In this document: one piece after another, positions 5,965 through 14,100 of the stretch | Numbering within the stretch: the stretch's first letter is position 1 | Layout: each line of letters opens with the position of its first letter | Assembly: GCA_023424865.1 (NCBI GenBank) | Contig: JAFADM010000004.1 | Coordinates: forward strand, 1-22,729 | Source: Bacillota bacterium | Lineage (GTDB): Bacteria > Bacillota_A > Clostridia > DSM-8532 | Direction of reading: 5' to 3' | DNA: 22,729 nt | Made by a program: the position numbers and the translations under genes | Notes under the pieces: generated by a model | What the model was told of the DNA's origin: nothing | Databases searched by the model: none | Seen by the model: the letters and a program-made list of their open reading frames with translations, nothing else

Positions 5965-8323
5965 GAATACGCTCCATGGCCTGGTTGACCTCGTCATCCT
6001 TGAGCGTTCTGTCTGAGGCTCTGAAGGTAAGGGCAAAGGCCGCGCTCTTGCTTCCCTCCTGAACCTGGCTGCCTTTATAAACGTCGAAAAGCTGGGCACT
6101 CTCCAGGAATTCCCCGCCCTTGGAGCGAATGGTCTTTATTAATTCATTGACATAAAGCTCATCCTTTATAACCACGGCCAGATCTCTTTCAATAGCCGGG
6201 AAGCGCGGCAGGGAACGGCTCTGCTTCACGGCAACCGAAGCCTCAATAAGCACTGAAGCATCCAGCTGGGCGGCATAGGTTCTGCCAGGGCATTCGGTTT
6301 TTTCCGCTACATCTGGGTGAATTTCACCCAGAATCCCTCCATCCTTAACCGAACCGTCAGAGGACTTTACCAGGAGCCTTGCCGTTCGGCCCGGATGGAA
6401 TTCGGGAGCCGTCTTTTCAGGCACAAATTCGTAATCCTCAATGCCCATAACCATCAAAAGCTGCTCCACGGCACCCTTAAGGTCAAAGAAGTCCTCTCCG
6501 GGGCCATAGAGGCCCAGGGCAAGCCTTTCCTTTTCCTCAGGCAGGGTTTCCCCTTCTACGGGATGATAGGTATAGGCCAGTTCAAAGAGCCTCGCCCCAG
6601 CGATTTTACGGCTGCTGTTGAGGGCCAGGGTTTTGAGCATTTCAGGAAGCATGGTAGTTCTCATAATGCTGTAGTCCTCACCCAGAGGGTTGGAAATGAC
6701 AACGGCCTTGCGCCTTAAGTCCGAAGCAGGCAGGCAAAGCAGATCAAACACCTTTGGGCTTGTGAAGCTTAAGGTGCAGGCCTCATAGAAGCCGCAGCCG
6801 GTAAGGGCATTTTTAATAACGTCCTCCATCTTCTGCTTGTAGGACTTCCTCCCCTGGGTGGATTCCTTTCCGGACATCAGGCTGGGAGTGATATTGTTGT
6901 AGCCGTAGAAGCGGGCGACTTCCTCGCTGAGGTCGGCAAACTGCTCAATATCCGGCCTGAAGGAAGGCACAGTCAGCAGCATTGCCTTTGTATCCACGAC
7001 AAATTCCAGGCTTTCAAAAATTTCAACCTTTTTTTCAACAGGGATGGCAGCCCCCAGATAGGCATTGATCCTGTCCGGCTCAAAGGGCAGTCGTCTCAAA
7101 GCGCCCTCGGAAGGGTTGCAGTCAATAACCCCCTTAACCACCTTTCCCGCGCCCAAAAGCTCAATAAGCTCGGCACAGCGGTTCAGGGCGGTGATGGCAT
7201 TTTCCGTATCCAGGCCTTTTTCAAAACGGCTGGAGGCCTCGCTTCTAAGCCCGAGCTTCTTGCCCGTAATGCGCACGGAGGTTCCTTTAAAGGTGGCGGA
7301 TTCCAAAAGTATGGTTGAAGTGGCAGACGTAATTTCGGAATTCTCTCCCCCCATAACACCGGCAATGCCCACAGGCTTTTCCCCATCGGCAATAACCAGC
7401 ATCGTGGGATCCAGCTTCCGGTCCTGTCCGTCCAGCGTCTTTAGAACCTCCCCTTCCCTTGCGGTGCGCACCACAATGGAGGCATCCTTCACATTGGCAA
7501 GATCAAAGGCATGCATGGGCTGGCCGTATTCCAGCATAACGTAGTTGGTAATATCCACAATATTATTAACCGGACGCATGCCTGCCGCAGAAAGCCTTCT
7601 TTGCATCCATGCGGGAGACGGTTCCACTTTAATATCGGTAACCACTCTGGCGGTATAACGGAAACATAGCTCAGGATTGCTTATAGAAACTCCGGCATAA
7701 TCCGCTGCCCGGCCCTCCCCTTCTTCACGCACCGTTATCTTGGGCTTATTGAAGGGCTTTCCCAGGGTTGCGGCGGATTCTCTGGCCAGGCCCAGTACGG
7801 AAAAGCAGTCCGGGCGGTTGGAGGTGATTTCAAACTCCACTACCGTATCCAGCTCAAGAGCCTTTTTTACATCCGTTCCCGGTTCTGGGGAATTAGAGGT
7901 AAAAACATAGACGCCGTACTCAGGTGCGTCAGGAAGATAATCCTTTGTCAGGTTGAGCTCTTCAATGGAACACATCATACCGAAGGATTCCACCCCGCGA
8001 AGCTTTGAAGCCTTAATCACACCGCCGGGAAGCTTGGCCCCAACCAGGGCCAGGGGTATGGAATCCCCCTCCTTCACATTGGGAGCTCCCGTTACTATCT
8101 GGAGAATTTCACTTCCAACATCCACCCGGCAAATGCGAAGCTTATCCGCATCCGGATGCTTTTCTATGGAAACAATTTTTCCGACGACAACCTTATCTAT
8201 GGCACCGCCCATATCGTGGACGCCTTCCACCTTTGAGCCCGAAAGGGTCATTGCCTCGGCATAATCACGGGCATCCACGCTGATATCAACAAAATCCTTC
8301 AACCATCCGATGGTCGTTTTCAT
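5924..8323 (-). CDS. pheT: Phenylalanyl-tRNA synthetase beta subunit
   Basis: PheT forms the alpha2-beta2 enzyme with PheS that charges tRNA-Phe; beta binds tRNA and edits Tyr-tRNA. At 799 residues it is full length. Domains in order: MKTTIGWLKDFVDI start; EMAP-like tRNA-binding domain (about 40-150, with KHPDADKLRICRVDVG and GAPNV); B3/B4 editing domain (about 210-400, with RPVNNIVDITNYVMLEYGQP and FEKGLD); B5 (about 400-475); catalytic-like core; and FDX-ACB anticodon-binding domain (about 705-799, with FPAIERDLAVV). The ATG at 8321-8323 follows an AAAGGAATGAG SD. It lies 111 bases after pheS in the same direction. Its end overlaps tmcAL by 41 bases, tail to tail. Confidence 0.97.
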   Translation of the reverse strand: MKTTIGWLKDFVDISVDARDYAEAMTLSGSKVEGVHDMGGAIDKVVVGKIVSIEKHPDADKLRICRVDVGSEILQIVTGAPNVKEGDSIPLALVGAKLPGGVIKASKLRGVESFGMMCSIEELNLTKDYLPDAPEYGVYVFTSNSPEPGTDVKKALELDTVVEFEITSNRPDCFSVLGLARESAATLGKPFNKPKITVREEGEGRAADYAGVSISNPELCFRYTARVVTDIKVEPSPAWMQRRLSAAGMRPVNNIVDITNYVMLEYGQPMHAFDLANVKDASIVVRTAREGEVLKTLDGQDRKLDPTMLVIADGEKPVGIAGVMGGENSEITSATSTILLESATFKGTSVRITGKKLGLRSEASSRFEKGLDTENAITALNRCAELIELLGAGKVVKGVIDCNPSEGALRRLPFEPDRINAYLGAAIPVEKKVEIFESLEFVVDTKAMLLTVPSFRPDIEQFADLSEEVARFYGYNNITPSLMSGKESTQGRKSYKQKMEDVIKNALTGCGFYEACTLSFTSPKVFDLLCLPASDLRRKAVVISNPLGEDYSIMRTTMLPEMLKTLALNSSRKIAGARLFELAYTYHPVEGETLPEEKERLALGLYGPGEDFFDLKGAVEQLLMVMGIEDYEFVPEKTAPEFHPGRTARLLVKSSDGSVKDGGILGEIHPDVAEKTECPGRTYAAQLDASVLIEASVAVKQSRSLPRFPAIERDLAVVIKDELYVNELIKTIRSKGGEFLESAQLFDVYKGSQVQEGSKSAAFALTFRASDRTLKDDEVNQAMERILKALEKSFDAKLR

Positions 8324-8434
8324 AGTTCAATCTCATTCCTTTCCGGTAATATAGAGACTAGCCTTTAATCAAAAGCTCGGGGGTATCGAACCCACTCCCT
8401 TTTAGCCAGATTTGCTTTGGCAAAGGGCTGCGAA

Positions 8435-9454
8435 TCAGAACTGCTTCAGAAAACGGACATCGTTTTCAAAAAGAAGCCGGAGGTCTTCAATACCGTAGCG
8501 TCCCAGTGTAATGCGCTCCACGCCCATACCGAAGGCAAAGCCGCTGTAAACCTCGGGATCAATGCCGCATTCCCTCAAAACATTGGGGTGAACCATGCCT
8601 GCGCCTAAAATTTCAACCCAGCCTTCACCCTTGCATATACGGCAGCCCGTACCTCCGCAGCCCCAGCAGGATACATCCACCTCTGCGCTGGGCTCCGTGA
8701 ACTGGAAGTGATGGGGACGCAGACGAATCCGGGTTTTTTCCCCGAAAATGCCCTTAGCAAAATTCTGGAGCGTGCCGATTAAATCCCCCATGGTAATGCC
8801 CTTATCCACCACAAGTCCTTCGATCTGGTGGAAGACGGGAGAATGGGTGGCATCCACCGCATCGGAGCGGTAAACGCGGCCGGGGCAGATAATCCGGATG
8901 GGCGGCTTATGGGTTTTCATATGCCTTGCCTGTACAGGGGACGTATGGGTTCTTAAAAGCACATTGTCATTGATATAGAAGGTATCCTGAGTATCTCTGG
9001 CCGGATGATCCTTTGGAATGTTAAGAGCCTCAAAGTTATAGTAGTCCATCTCCACCTCAGGACCCTCCGCTATTTCAAAGCCCAGACCCATAAAGATTTC
9101 CTTGGTCTCGTCAAGGACGATGGTGGTGGGGTGCTTCTTACCTAGGATACTTCCTTTTCCGGGCATGGTGACATCCAGGGTTTCATTCTTAAGTCTGGCA
9201 TTTTTAACTTCAGCGGCAAGTCTGTCCCGTGTCTTTCCGATGCCATCTTCAAGCGCATTGCGCACATCATTGGCCAATTGTCCGAATAAGGGCCTTTCCT
9301 CAGCTGAAAGCCCTCCCATTCCCTTCAGAATCTGAGTCAGCTCACCCTTCTTGCCAAGGTAGGCAACCTTGAAATCGTCCAACTCCCGAATATCCGTAAT
9401 GGTTGCCAGCTTTTCCAGCGCATTTTGCCTAATGCTTTCCAATTGCTGCTTCAT
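8435..9454 (-). CDS. pheS: Phenylalanyl-tRNA synthetase alpha subunit
   Basis: PheS is the catalytic subunit of phenylalanyl-tRNA synthetase, a class II enzyme. The 339-residue product starts [16 protein letters not shown], a typical coiled-coil N-terminus. It shows motif 2 ([19 protein letters not shown], about 192-210) and motif 3 ([15 protein letters not shown], about 305-319). A four-Cys cluster C263-x2-C266-x4-C271-x2-C274 within [16 protein letters not shown] context is common in Gram-positive PheS. I chose the ATG at 9452-9454, with AAGGAAG about 10 bases upstream. A GTG 11 codons earlier (9485-9487) is possible but adds non-family residues. It is controlled by the T-box leader upstream and followed by pheT. 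Confidence 0.95.
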   Translation of the reverse strand: MKQQLESIRQNALEKLATITDIRELDDFKVAYLGKKGELTQILKGMGGLSAEERPLFGQLANDVRNALEDGIGKTRDRLAAEVKNARLKNETLDVTMPGKGSILGKKHPTTIVLDETKEIFMGLGFEIAEGPEVEMDYYNFEALNIPKDHPARDTQDTFYINDNVLLRTHTSPVQARHMKTHKPPIRIICPGRVYRSDAVDATHSPVFHQIEGLVVDKGITMGDLIGTLQNFAKGIFGEKTRIRLRPHHFQFTEPSAEVDVSCWGCGGTGCRICKGEGWVEILGAGMVHPNVLRECGIDPEVYSGFAFGMGVERITLGRYGIEDLRLLFENDVRFLKQF

Positions 9455-9518
9455 CTGAATCAGTCTTCCTTTCCGTTTCCTCCCCACAGTGTGATGGCTA
9501 ATGGGGATTTTTAAACAT

Positions 9519-9552
9519 AAAAAAACGCTTCAAGTCACAGGACGAAGCGTTT
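9519..9552 (-). terminator. T-box regulated terminator
   Basis: The 9-bp stem AAACGCTTC/GAAGCGTTT (9544-9552 with 9523-9531) is followed by a run of U on the minus strand. Its 5' arm sits immediately after the T-box sequence, as expected for the competing antiterminator. Confidence 0.9.
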
Positions 9553-9798
9553 ATCGCGGTACCACCCATGTTCATGCTAAAAGAGAGGATCTCTTTTGGA
9601 CATGCACTCATTTGGCCTGTAACGGGGCTTACCGTCCGTCTCTACAAAAACCGCTGGGGTTTCTTCAAAACAGAAGCTCCGGAGGGAAAATTCGCCTGAC
9701 GCATTCATTCCAGTGCTTACAGCCGGTGACACCGGTTCTCTTCATGAAGAGGCGCAGGTTTAAAACTCCATCATTGCTTTTAAATATAAAGGACCATT
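9519..9798 (-). promoter_or_regulatory. T-box riboswitch (Phe) of pheST
   Basis: The hallmark T-box sequence GGGTGGTACCGCG is present (GGTGGTACCGCG at 9566-9555 on the minus strand). It precedes a rho-independent terminator (9519-9552), the alternative fold. In the UGGU of the T-box the variable base is U, fitting A73 of tRNA-Phe. Stem I can be drawn with GGAG (9769-9766) pairing CUCC (9684-9681) and CCUG (9758-9755) pairing CAGG (9698-9695). The loop between holds CGAAUUUUCC, where UUC at 9688-9686 (or UUU) can serve as the Phe specifier. Uncharged tRNA-Phe should stabilise the antiterminator and allow pheST expression. The class is certain; the exact specifier register is my inference. Confidence 0.93.
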
Positions 9799-9804
9799 AA
9801 CGTT

Positions 9805-9833
9805 ATTATAACCAAAAATCAAAGGGTGTTCAA
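9805..9833 (-). promoter_or_regulatory. Sigma-A-type promoter of pheST
   Basis: TTGAAC (9828-9833) and TATAAT (9805-9810) are separated by 17 bases on the minus strand. The start is expected near 9798, which puts the whole T-box in the transcript. No strong terminator is seen between metAA and this promoter, so some read-through from metAA is possible. Confidence 0.85.
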
Positions 9834-9902
9834 GGCGGTCTTAAAAACCCCGCAAAATTTAATTTAAATCAAATGCACTATTACCGGTTTAAACGTTTAT
9901 TG

Positions 9903-10844
9903 CTAGATAGAAAAGTCAAAATAGTTAAAATCCGGTTCATCAAGATTAAAGGGTGTTTCCTGGTAAACGTAATAGTTGAGCCAGTTTCCGTAAAGCAAAT
10001 TGGCATGGCCCCTCCAGGTGACGACAGGCTCCTTTTTAGGATCGTTATTCCTGAAATAGTTTTTTGGGAGAGCCATCTCCATCCCTTTATCCACATCCCG
10101 TATATATTCGCTGTAAAGGGACAGGGGATCGTATTCGGAATGCCCCGTCACAAAAATTTGCCGGCCGTCCCTGGACGCAGCCACATACACTCCGGCCTCT
10201 TCGGATTCGGAGAGAATGACTAAATCCTCAACCTTCTCGATATCTTCCTTCTTCACTTCCGTATGACGGGACTGAGGAACATAAAAAACATCGTCAAAGC
10301 CTCTGAAGAGCTTTACATACTTCTCAGTCACATAATGGGGGAAAACGCCGAAAAGCTTTTTGTCCAGCAGGTATTTGGGAATTCCGTAATGATAGTAAAG
10401 TCCGGCCTGTGCTCCCCAGCAGATATGATAGGTGGAAAACACATTGGTTTTGCTCCACTCCATGACTTCCGTCAGTTCATCCCAGTAGGTAACCTCTTCA
10501 AAGGGCATCTGCTCAACGGGGGCTCCTGTTATAATAAGGCCGTCAAACCGCTGATTCCTAACTTCGTCAAAGGTCTTGTAGAAGGAGTTCAAATGCTCCT
10601 CCGGCGTGTTCCTGGAAGTATAGGATCGGGGATGCAGCAGCTGAATATCCACCTGTAATGGTGAATTTCCCAAAAGCCTTAATATTTGAGTCTCCGTAAC
10701 TATCTTTGTGGGCATCAGATTCATAATTGCAATTCGCAAAGGACGTATGTCCTGATGCATCGCTCGATCTTCACTCATTATAAAGATGTTTTCCTTTTGC
10801 AGGGTTTCAAAAGCCGGCAGACTATTGGGAATTTTAATCGGCAT
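9903..10844 (-). CDS. metAA: Homoserine O-acetyltransferase, MetA family
   Basis: This enzyme acylates homoserine in the first committed step of methionine synthesis. The 313 residues align along the whole MetA family ([20 protein letters not shown] start). The catalytic residues are visible: Cys142 in HICWGAQAG, and His235 and Glu237 in FVTGHSEYD. Residue 111 is Glu ([12 protein letters not shown]); in this family Glu111 goes with acetyl-CoA use and Gly111 with succinyl-CoA, so I call it an acetyltransferase. The ATG follows AGGAGG by 7 bases. It is monocistronic or reads toward pheS, and divergent from the surface flavoprotein gene. Its leader is only about 55 bases, too short for a SAM riboswitch. 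A palindrome lies over the start of the transcript. Confidence 0.95.
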   Translation of the reverse strand: MPIKIPNSLPAFETLQKENIFIMSEDRAMHQDIRPLRIAIMNLMPTKIVTETQILRLLGNSPLQVDIQLLHPRSYTSRNTPEEHLNSFYKTFDEVRNQRFDGLIITGAPVEQMPFEEVTYWDELTEVMEWSKTNVFSTYHICWGAQAGLYYHYGIPKYLLDKKLFGVFPHYVTEKYVKLFRGFDDVFYVPQSRHTEVKKEDIEKVEDLVILSESEEAGVYVAASRDGRQIFVTGHSEYDPLSLYSEYIRDVDKGMEMALPKNYFRNNDPKKEPVVTWRGHANLLYGNWLNYYVYQETPFNLDEPDFNYFDFSI

Positions 10845-10882
10845 GGCTAATCCTCCTTCTTTACCTATTCCTGGTTTAATAT

Positions 10883-10899
10883 TGCCTGTCGGACAGGCA
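10883..10899. promoter_or_regulatory. 17-bp palindrome, putative operator of metAA
   Basis: TGCCTGTC, one central G, then GACAGGCA form a perfect inverted repeat. It falls at about +2 to +18 of the predicted metAA transcript. A further half site, TGCCTGTC, at 10927-10934 overlaps the -35 box. Repressor binding is inferred; in RNA the palindrome could also form a 7-bp hairpin. Confidence 0.55.
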
Positions 10900-10907
10900 T
10901 CATTATG

Positions 10908-10936
10908 ATTCTATTTTGACTTTCACTGCCTGTCAA
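10908..10936 (-). promoter_or_regulatory. Sigma-A-type promoter of metAA
   Basis: A consensus TTGACA (10931-10936) and TAGAAT (10908-10913) are separated by 17 bases on the minus strand, pointing to metAA. Confidence 0.85.
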
Positions 10937-11039
10937 TGATTAAATGGGTACCAGCTTGGCAGCGGCCCTGGCAGCGGAGCCATGAAAAAACACCGTATCA
11001 TCTTAGAATCCGGTATATTAGACGCCTTCAATAATCTTA

Positions 11040-11068
11040 TTGACAGCCTTCCCCATTTGTTGTAGCAT
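11040..11068 (+). promoter_or_regulatory. Promoter of the surface flavoprotein gene
   Basis: TTGACA (11040-11045) and TAGCAT (11063-11068) are 17 bases apart. The start is expected near 11075, just before the GTTAG/CTAAC inverted repeats. The 316-base metAA-flavoprotein gap holds the two divergent promoters and their palindromes, and otherwise only a doubtful 27-codon frame (10982-11065). Confidence 0.7.
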
Positions 11069-11075
11069 TTGCCCA

Positions 11076-11135
11076 GTTAGATTAAACTAACACACACAAT
11101 GCACCCTAATAGTTAGCGAACGCTAACTATTAGGG
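11076..11135. promoter_or_regulatory. Paired inverted repeats, putative operator of the flavoprotein gene
   Basis: A perfect 32-bp palindrome at 11104-11135 has 15-base arms CCCTAATAGTTAGCG and CGCTAACTATTAGGG around AA. A smaller repeat, GTTAG...CTAAC, at 11076-11091 shares the same GTTAG/CTAAC core. Both lie between the predicted start point and the SD. They look like two sites for one dimeric repressor. The larger repeat could also form a 14-bp RNA hairpin, but no U-run follows, so it is not a normal terminator. Confidence 0.6.
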
Positions 11136-11160
11136 CAAGACAGGGAGGTTATGAAAAATC

Positions 11161-14100
11161 ATGAGAAAATCTGGAAAAATCGGCCGCAGGCTTTTATCTC
11201 TATTGCTGGCGGCAATGCTGCCGCTGGCGTCCGCAAACGGCGCTCTGGCTGCGGAGCAGGCATGGGCGGACGGCAGTTATGACGGCTCCGCTCAGGGCCG
11301 TAACGACAAGGTTGAAATACGCGTTTCCATAGCTGAGGGTGAAATTACAGCGATTGAAACGGTCAGCCAGAACGAGACCCCCGACTACTGGGAAAAAGCC
11401 TTGGGCATGGTTGACAAAATTCTGTCGGCCCAGTCGGCGGACGTGGACATTGTCAGCGGGGCAACCTACAGCAGCACCGCCATAAAAAACGCGGTCAGCG
11501 AGGCTCTGGACAAGGCAGCCGCAGCGGCGGCCATTGGATTCTCCGGCGGAACGGGAACCTGGCTGGATCCTTACGTTATTTCCAGTGAAGCGGGTTTTTA
11601 CTGGTTTCAGGAGCAGGTGAACGCCGGAAACAGCTATGCCGGCCAATACATCGCACTGGATCAGGACATTACGCTTTCCCGGCAATGGATCCCCATTGGA
11701 ACTTCCGGCGCCCCCTTTGCCGGCAGCTTTAACGGACAGGGCCACACGATCTCCGGCCTTTCCATGGGCAGCTCAGAGAGCCGCTCCCCGCAAATTTACG
11801 CCGGGCTGTTCGGTTATGCGCTGAATACGGCGGTTCTGAGAAATATCCGGGTCGAGAACGCCGCCATTTATACGGAAGCCGCTTCCACCGCCTACGGAGG
11901 TGTTCTGCTGGCCTACGCAAAGACCGACAGCGGCAGCGGTCAGGGCACGTTAATCGACCATTGCTTCGTTACGGGTGTGCTGGATGTAAAAACCTCCGAT
12001 AAAGCGGCCATGGTTGGAGGCCTTGCCGGTTTCACAAACCAGTACGGCGTGATAGCCAATAGCGGCGCGGATGTTGACATAACGTTAAGCACAGGCTCGG
12101 GGGTTCTTAACGCCGGTGGGCTCGTGGGCTTTCCGAGCATCAATACACTGACCATGAACGGCTATGCCTTGGGCGATTTATCCGTATTCTCCAGCAACGC
12201 CAATGCCAACGCCGGAAGCCTGGCAGGTACCGTCAACGGCATATTCTACAACTGCTACGCCGCAGGGAACGTCTCCCAGGAAGCGGACTCCGCCGCGTCC
12301 GTCGGCGGCCTGGCAGGCAATATCCCCTCCTCCGGCATTGTGCTGAGCAGCTATTACGACAGCGACCGATTTGATGCCGCGGTTAAGAACGTAAGCGGAA
12401 GGGTTGACGACAGCGTTCTGGGCATGAACGCCGCAGAGCTCTCTTCCTCCGAATTTGCCGCTGCCCTGGGGAATAATCTTTCTTCCTCGGCACAAAGCGC
12501 CGCATCGGACAAGATTGAGACCTACCGTTCATCGGTGGCCACCTTCAAGGTCAGCCTGTCCCAGCTCACCTCCGAGATCGACGGGGAATTTTACGATTGG
12601 ACGGCGAGCGAAGGTACGGTGACCCTCACCGATTCTTTGTGGGTTCCCGCTGACCCGGACAGCTCTTTTTTCAACGGAGGCGACGGCTCGGAGGAAGCTC
12701 CCTATGAAATTGACAACGAAGGGCAGCTGCGTGCCTTTGCCGTTTCGCTCAACGACAAAATTGACTATGCGGGCAAGCATGTCAAGCTCACCAGCGACAT
12801 TGCGCTCAGCGGCGGCTGGACCCCTGTGGGCGAGGGTGAATACGCATTTTCCGGAACCTTTGACGGCTGCGGAAAAACCATTTCCGGCCTTACCATCGGT
12901 ACGGCGGAAAGCCCTGTTCAGGATACGGGCGACGGGGTTTACTACGGGCTGTTCGGCGTTTTGAGCGGAGCCACGGTGCGGGATCTTTCCATTGAGGCCG
13001 GCATCTATGTGTCCAGCTCCTACTCCAGCTATGTGGGCGGCCTGGCGGGCTATTGCGCCGATTCGCTGATTGACGGCGTGTCCGTCTCCGGTACACTATG
13101 GGGCAGAACCACCAATGAAAAGGCCAATATTTTTGTGGGCGGCGCTATCGGCATGCAGTATAAGGGGCAGCTTGCCAACAGTGCCGGCAGCGCGGCCGTA
13201 CGCGCGGAGGCCGTGGGCGGCATTGCCGAGGCGGGCGGTCTTATCGGTCTTAACAACCGGGCTTTAACCGCAAACTGCCTTGCCACCGGGAGCGTCTCCG
13301 GTACGGCAAAGCGCGGGACGGAAAACGGTGTGGAATATGAGGGCATGGCCGCCTCGGGCGGAATCACCGGGGTTCACGCAGGCGATATGGTCAACTGCTA
13401 CGCCACAGGCAGCACCTCCTCGGATACCTTTTCCTATTATGTGGGCGCTCTGGCGGGCTGGGTAACCGGCATCGGCAATCTGTATGACAGCTATTACAAT
13501 ACCGAGTCCTCGCAGACGGTTGAAAATAAGGCGGTGGATCCCGTCGTGGCCGCAGGCTGGCTGGTAGGCCCGGGAGTCAATGATGAAGGCGAGCCTTATT
13601 CCGGCAGCATTTCCTATCAGGTTGAAGGCCTGAAGGCCTCCGAAATGGCCCATGAGGATTTTGCGGCCAAGCTCAACGGTAATTTCTCGGCTTTTCCTCT
13701 CGACATGGCAGCAGCCTATCCCGGCGTCGCCCTGAGACAGTGGGTTCTCGCGGACAACCTTGTCCTGCCCGCGGGCGAAACGGCGAGCATTACCTTCGCA
13801 GAACCCGATATTGAGCTTCCCGTAACCCAGCCCAACTACATGGACGGCGTCTATTACGGACGCTCGACGGAGGGGCTCCTCATTGTAACGCTTACCATTG
13901 GGAACGGAAGGATCCTTGCCGTGGACGCAGGAAACAGCTATGTCCCGGCTGTCGACGCCATATTAAGCGCCCAGGGAACAGATACGCTGGACACGTCCAC
14001 AGAGGACCTGCAGCGGCTGAAATCCGCGGTGGATACCGCACTCCAGAAGGCAAAAACAGCCGATACCACCGGCTACGGCGAGGTGAACCCCTCCCTTTTT

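Noticed and set aside
8371..8400. A tRNA gene
   Set aside because: Only a T-arm-like segment is present. No acceptor stem, D-arm, anticodon arm or CCA could be built around it.
10845..10907. SAM riboswitch or T-box for metAA
   Set aside because: The predicted leader is only about 55 bases and has no S-box or T-box motif.
11104..11135. Rho-independent terminator
   Set aside because: The palindrome is strong but no T-run follows on either side, and it lies between promoter and SD. An operator is more likely.
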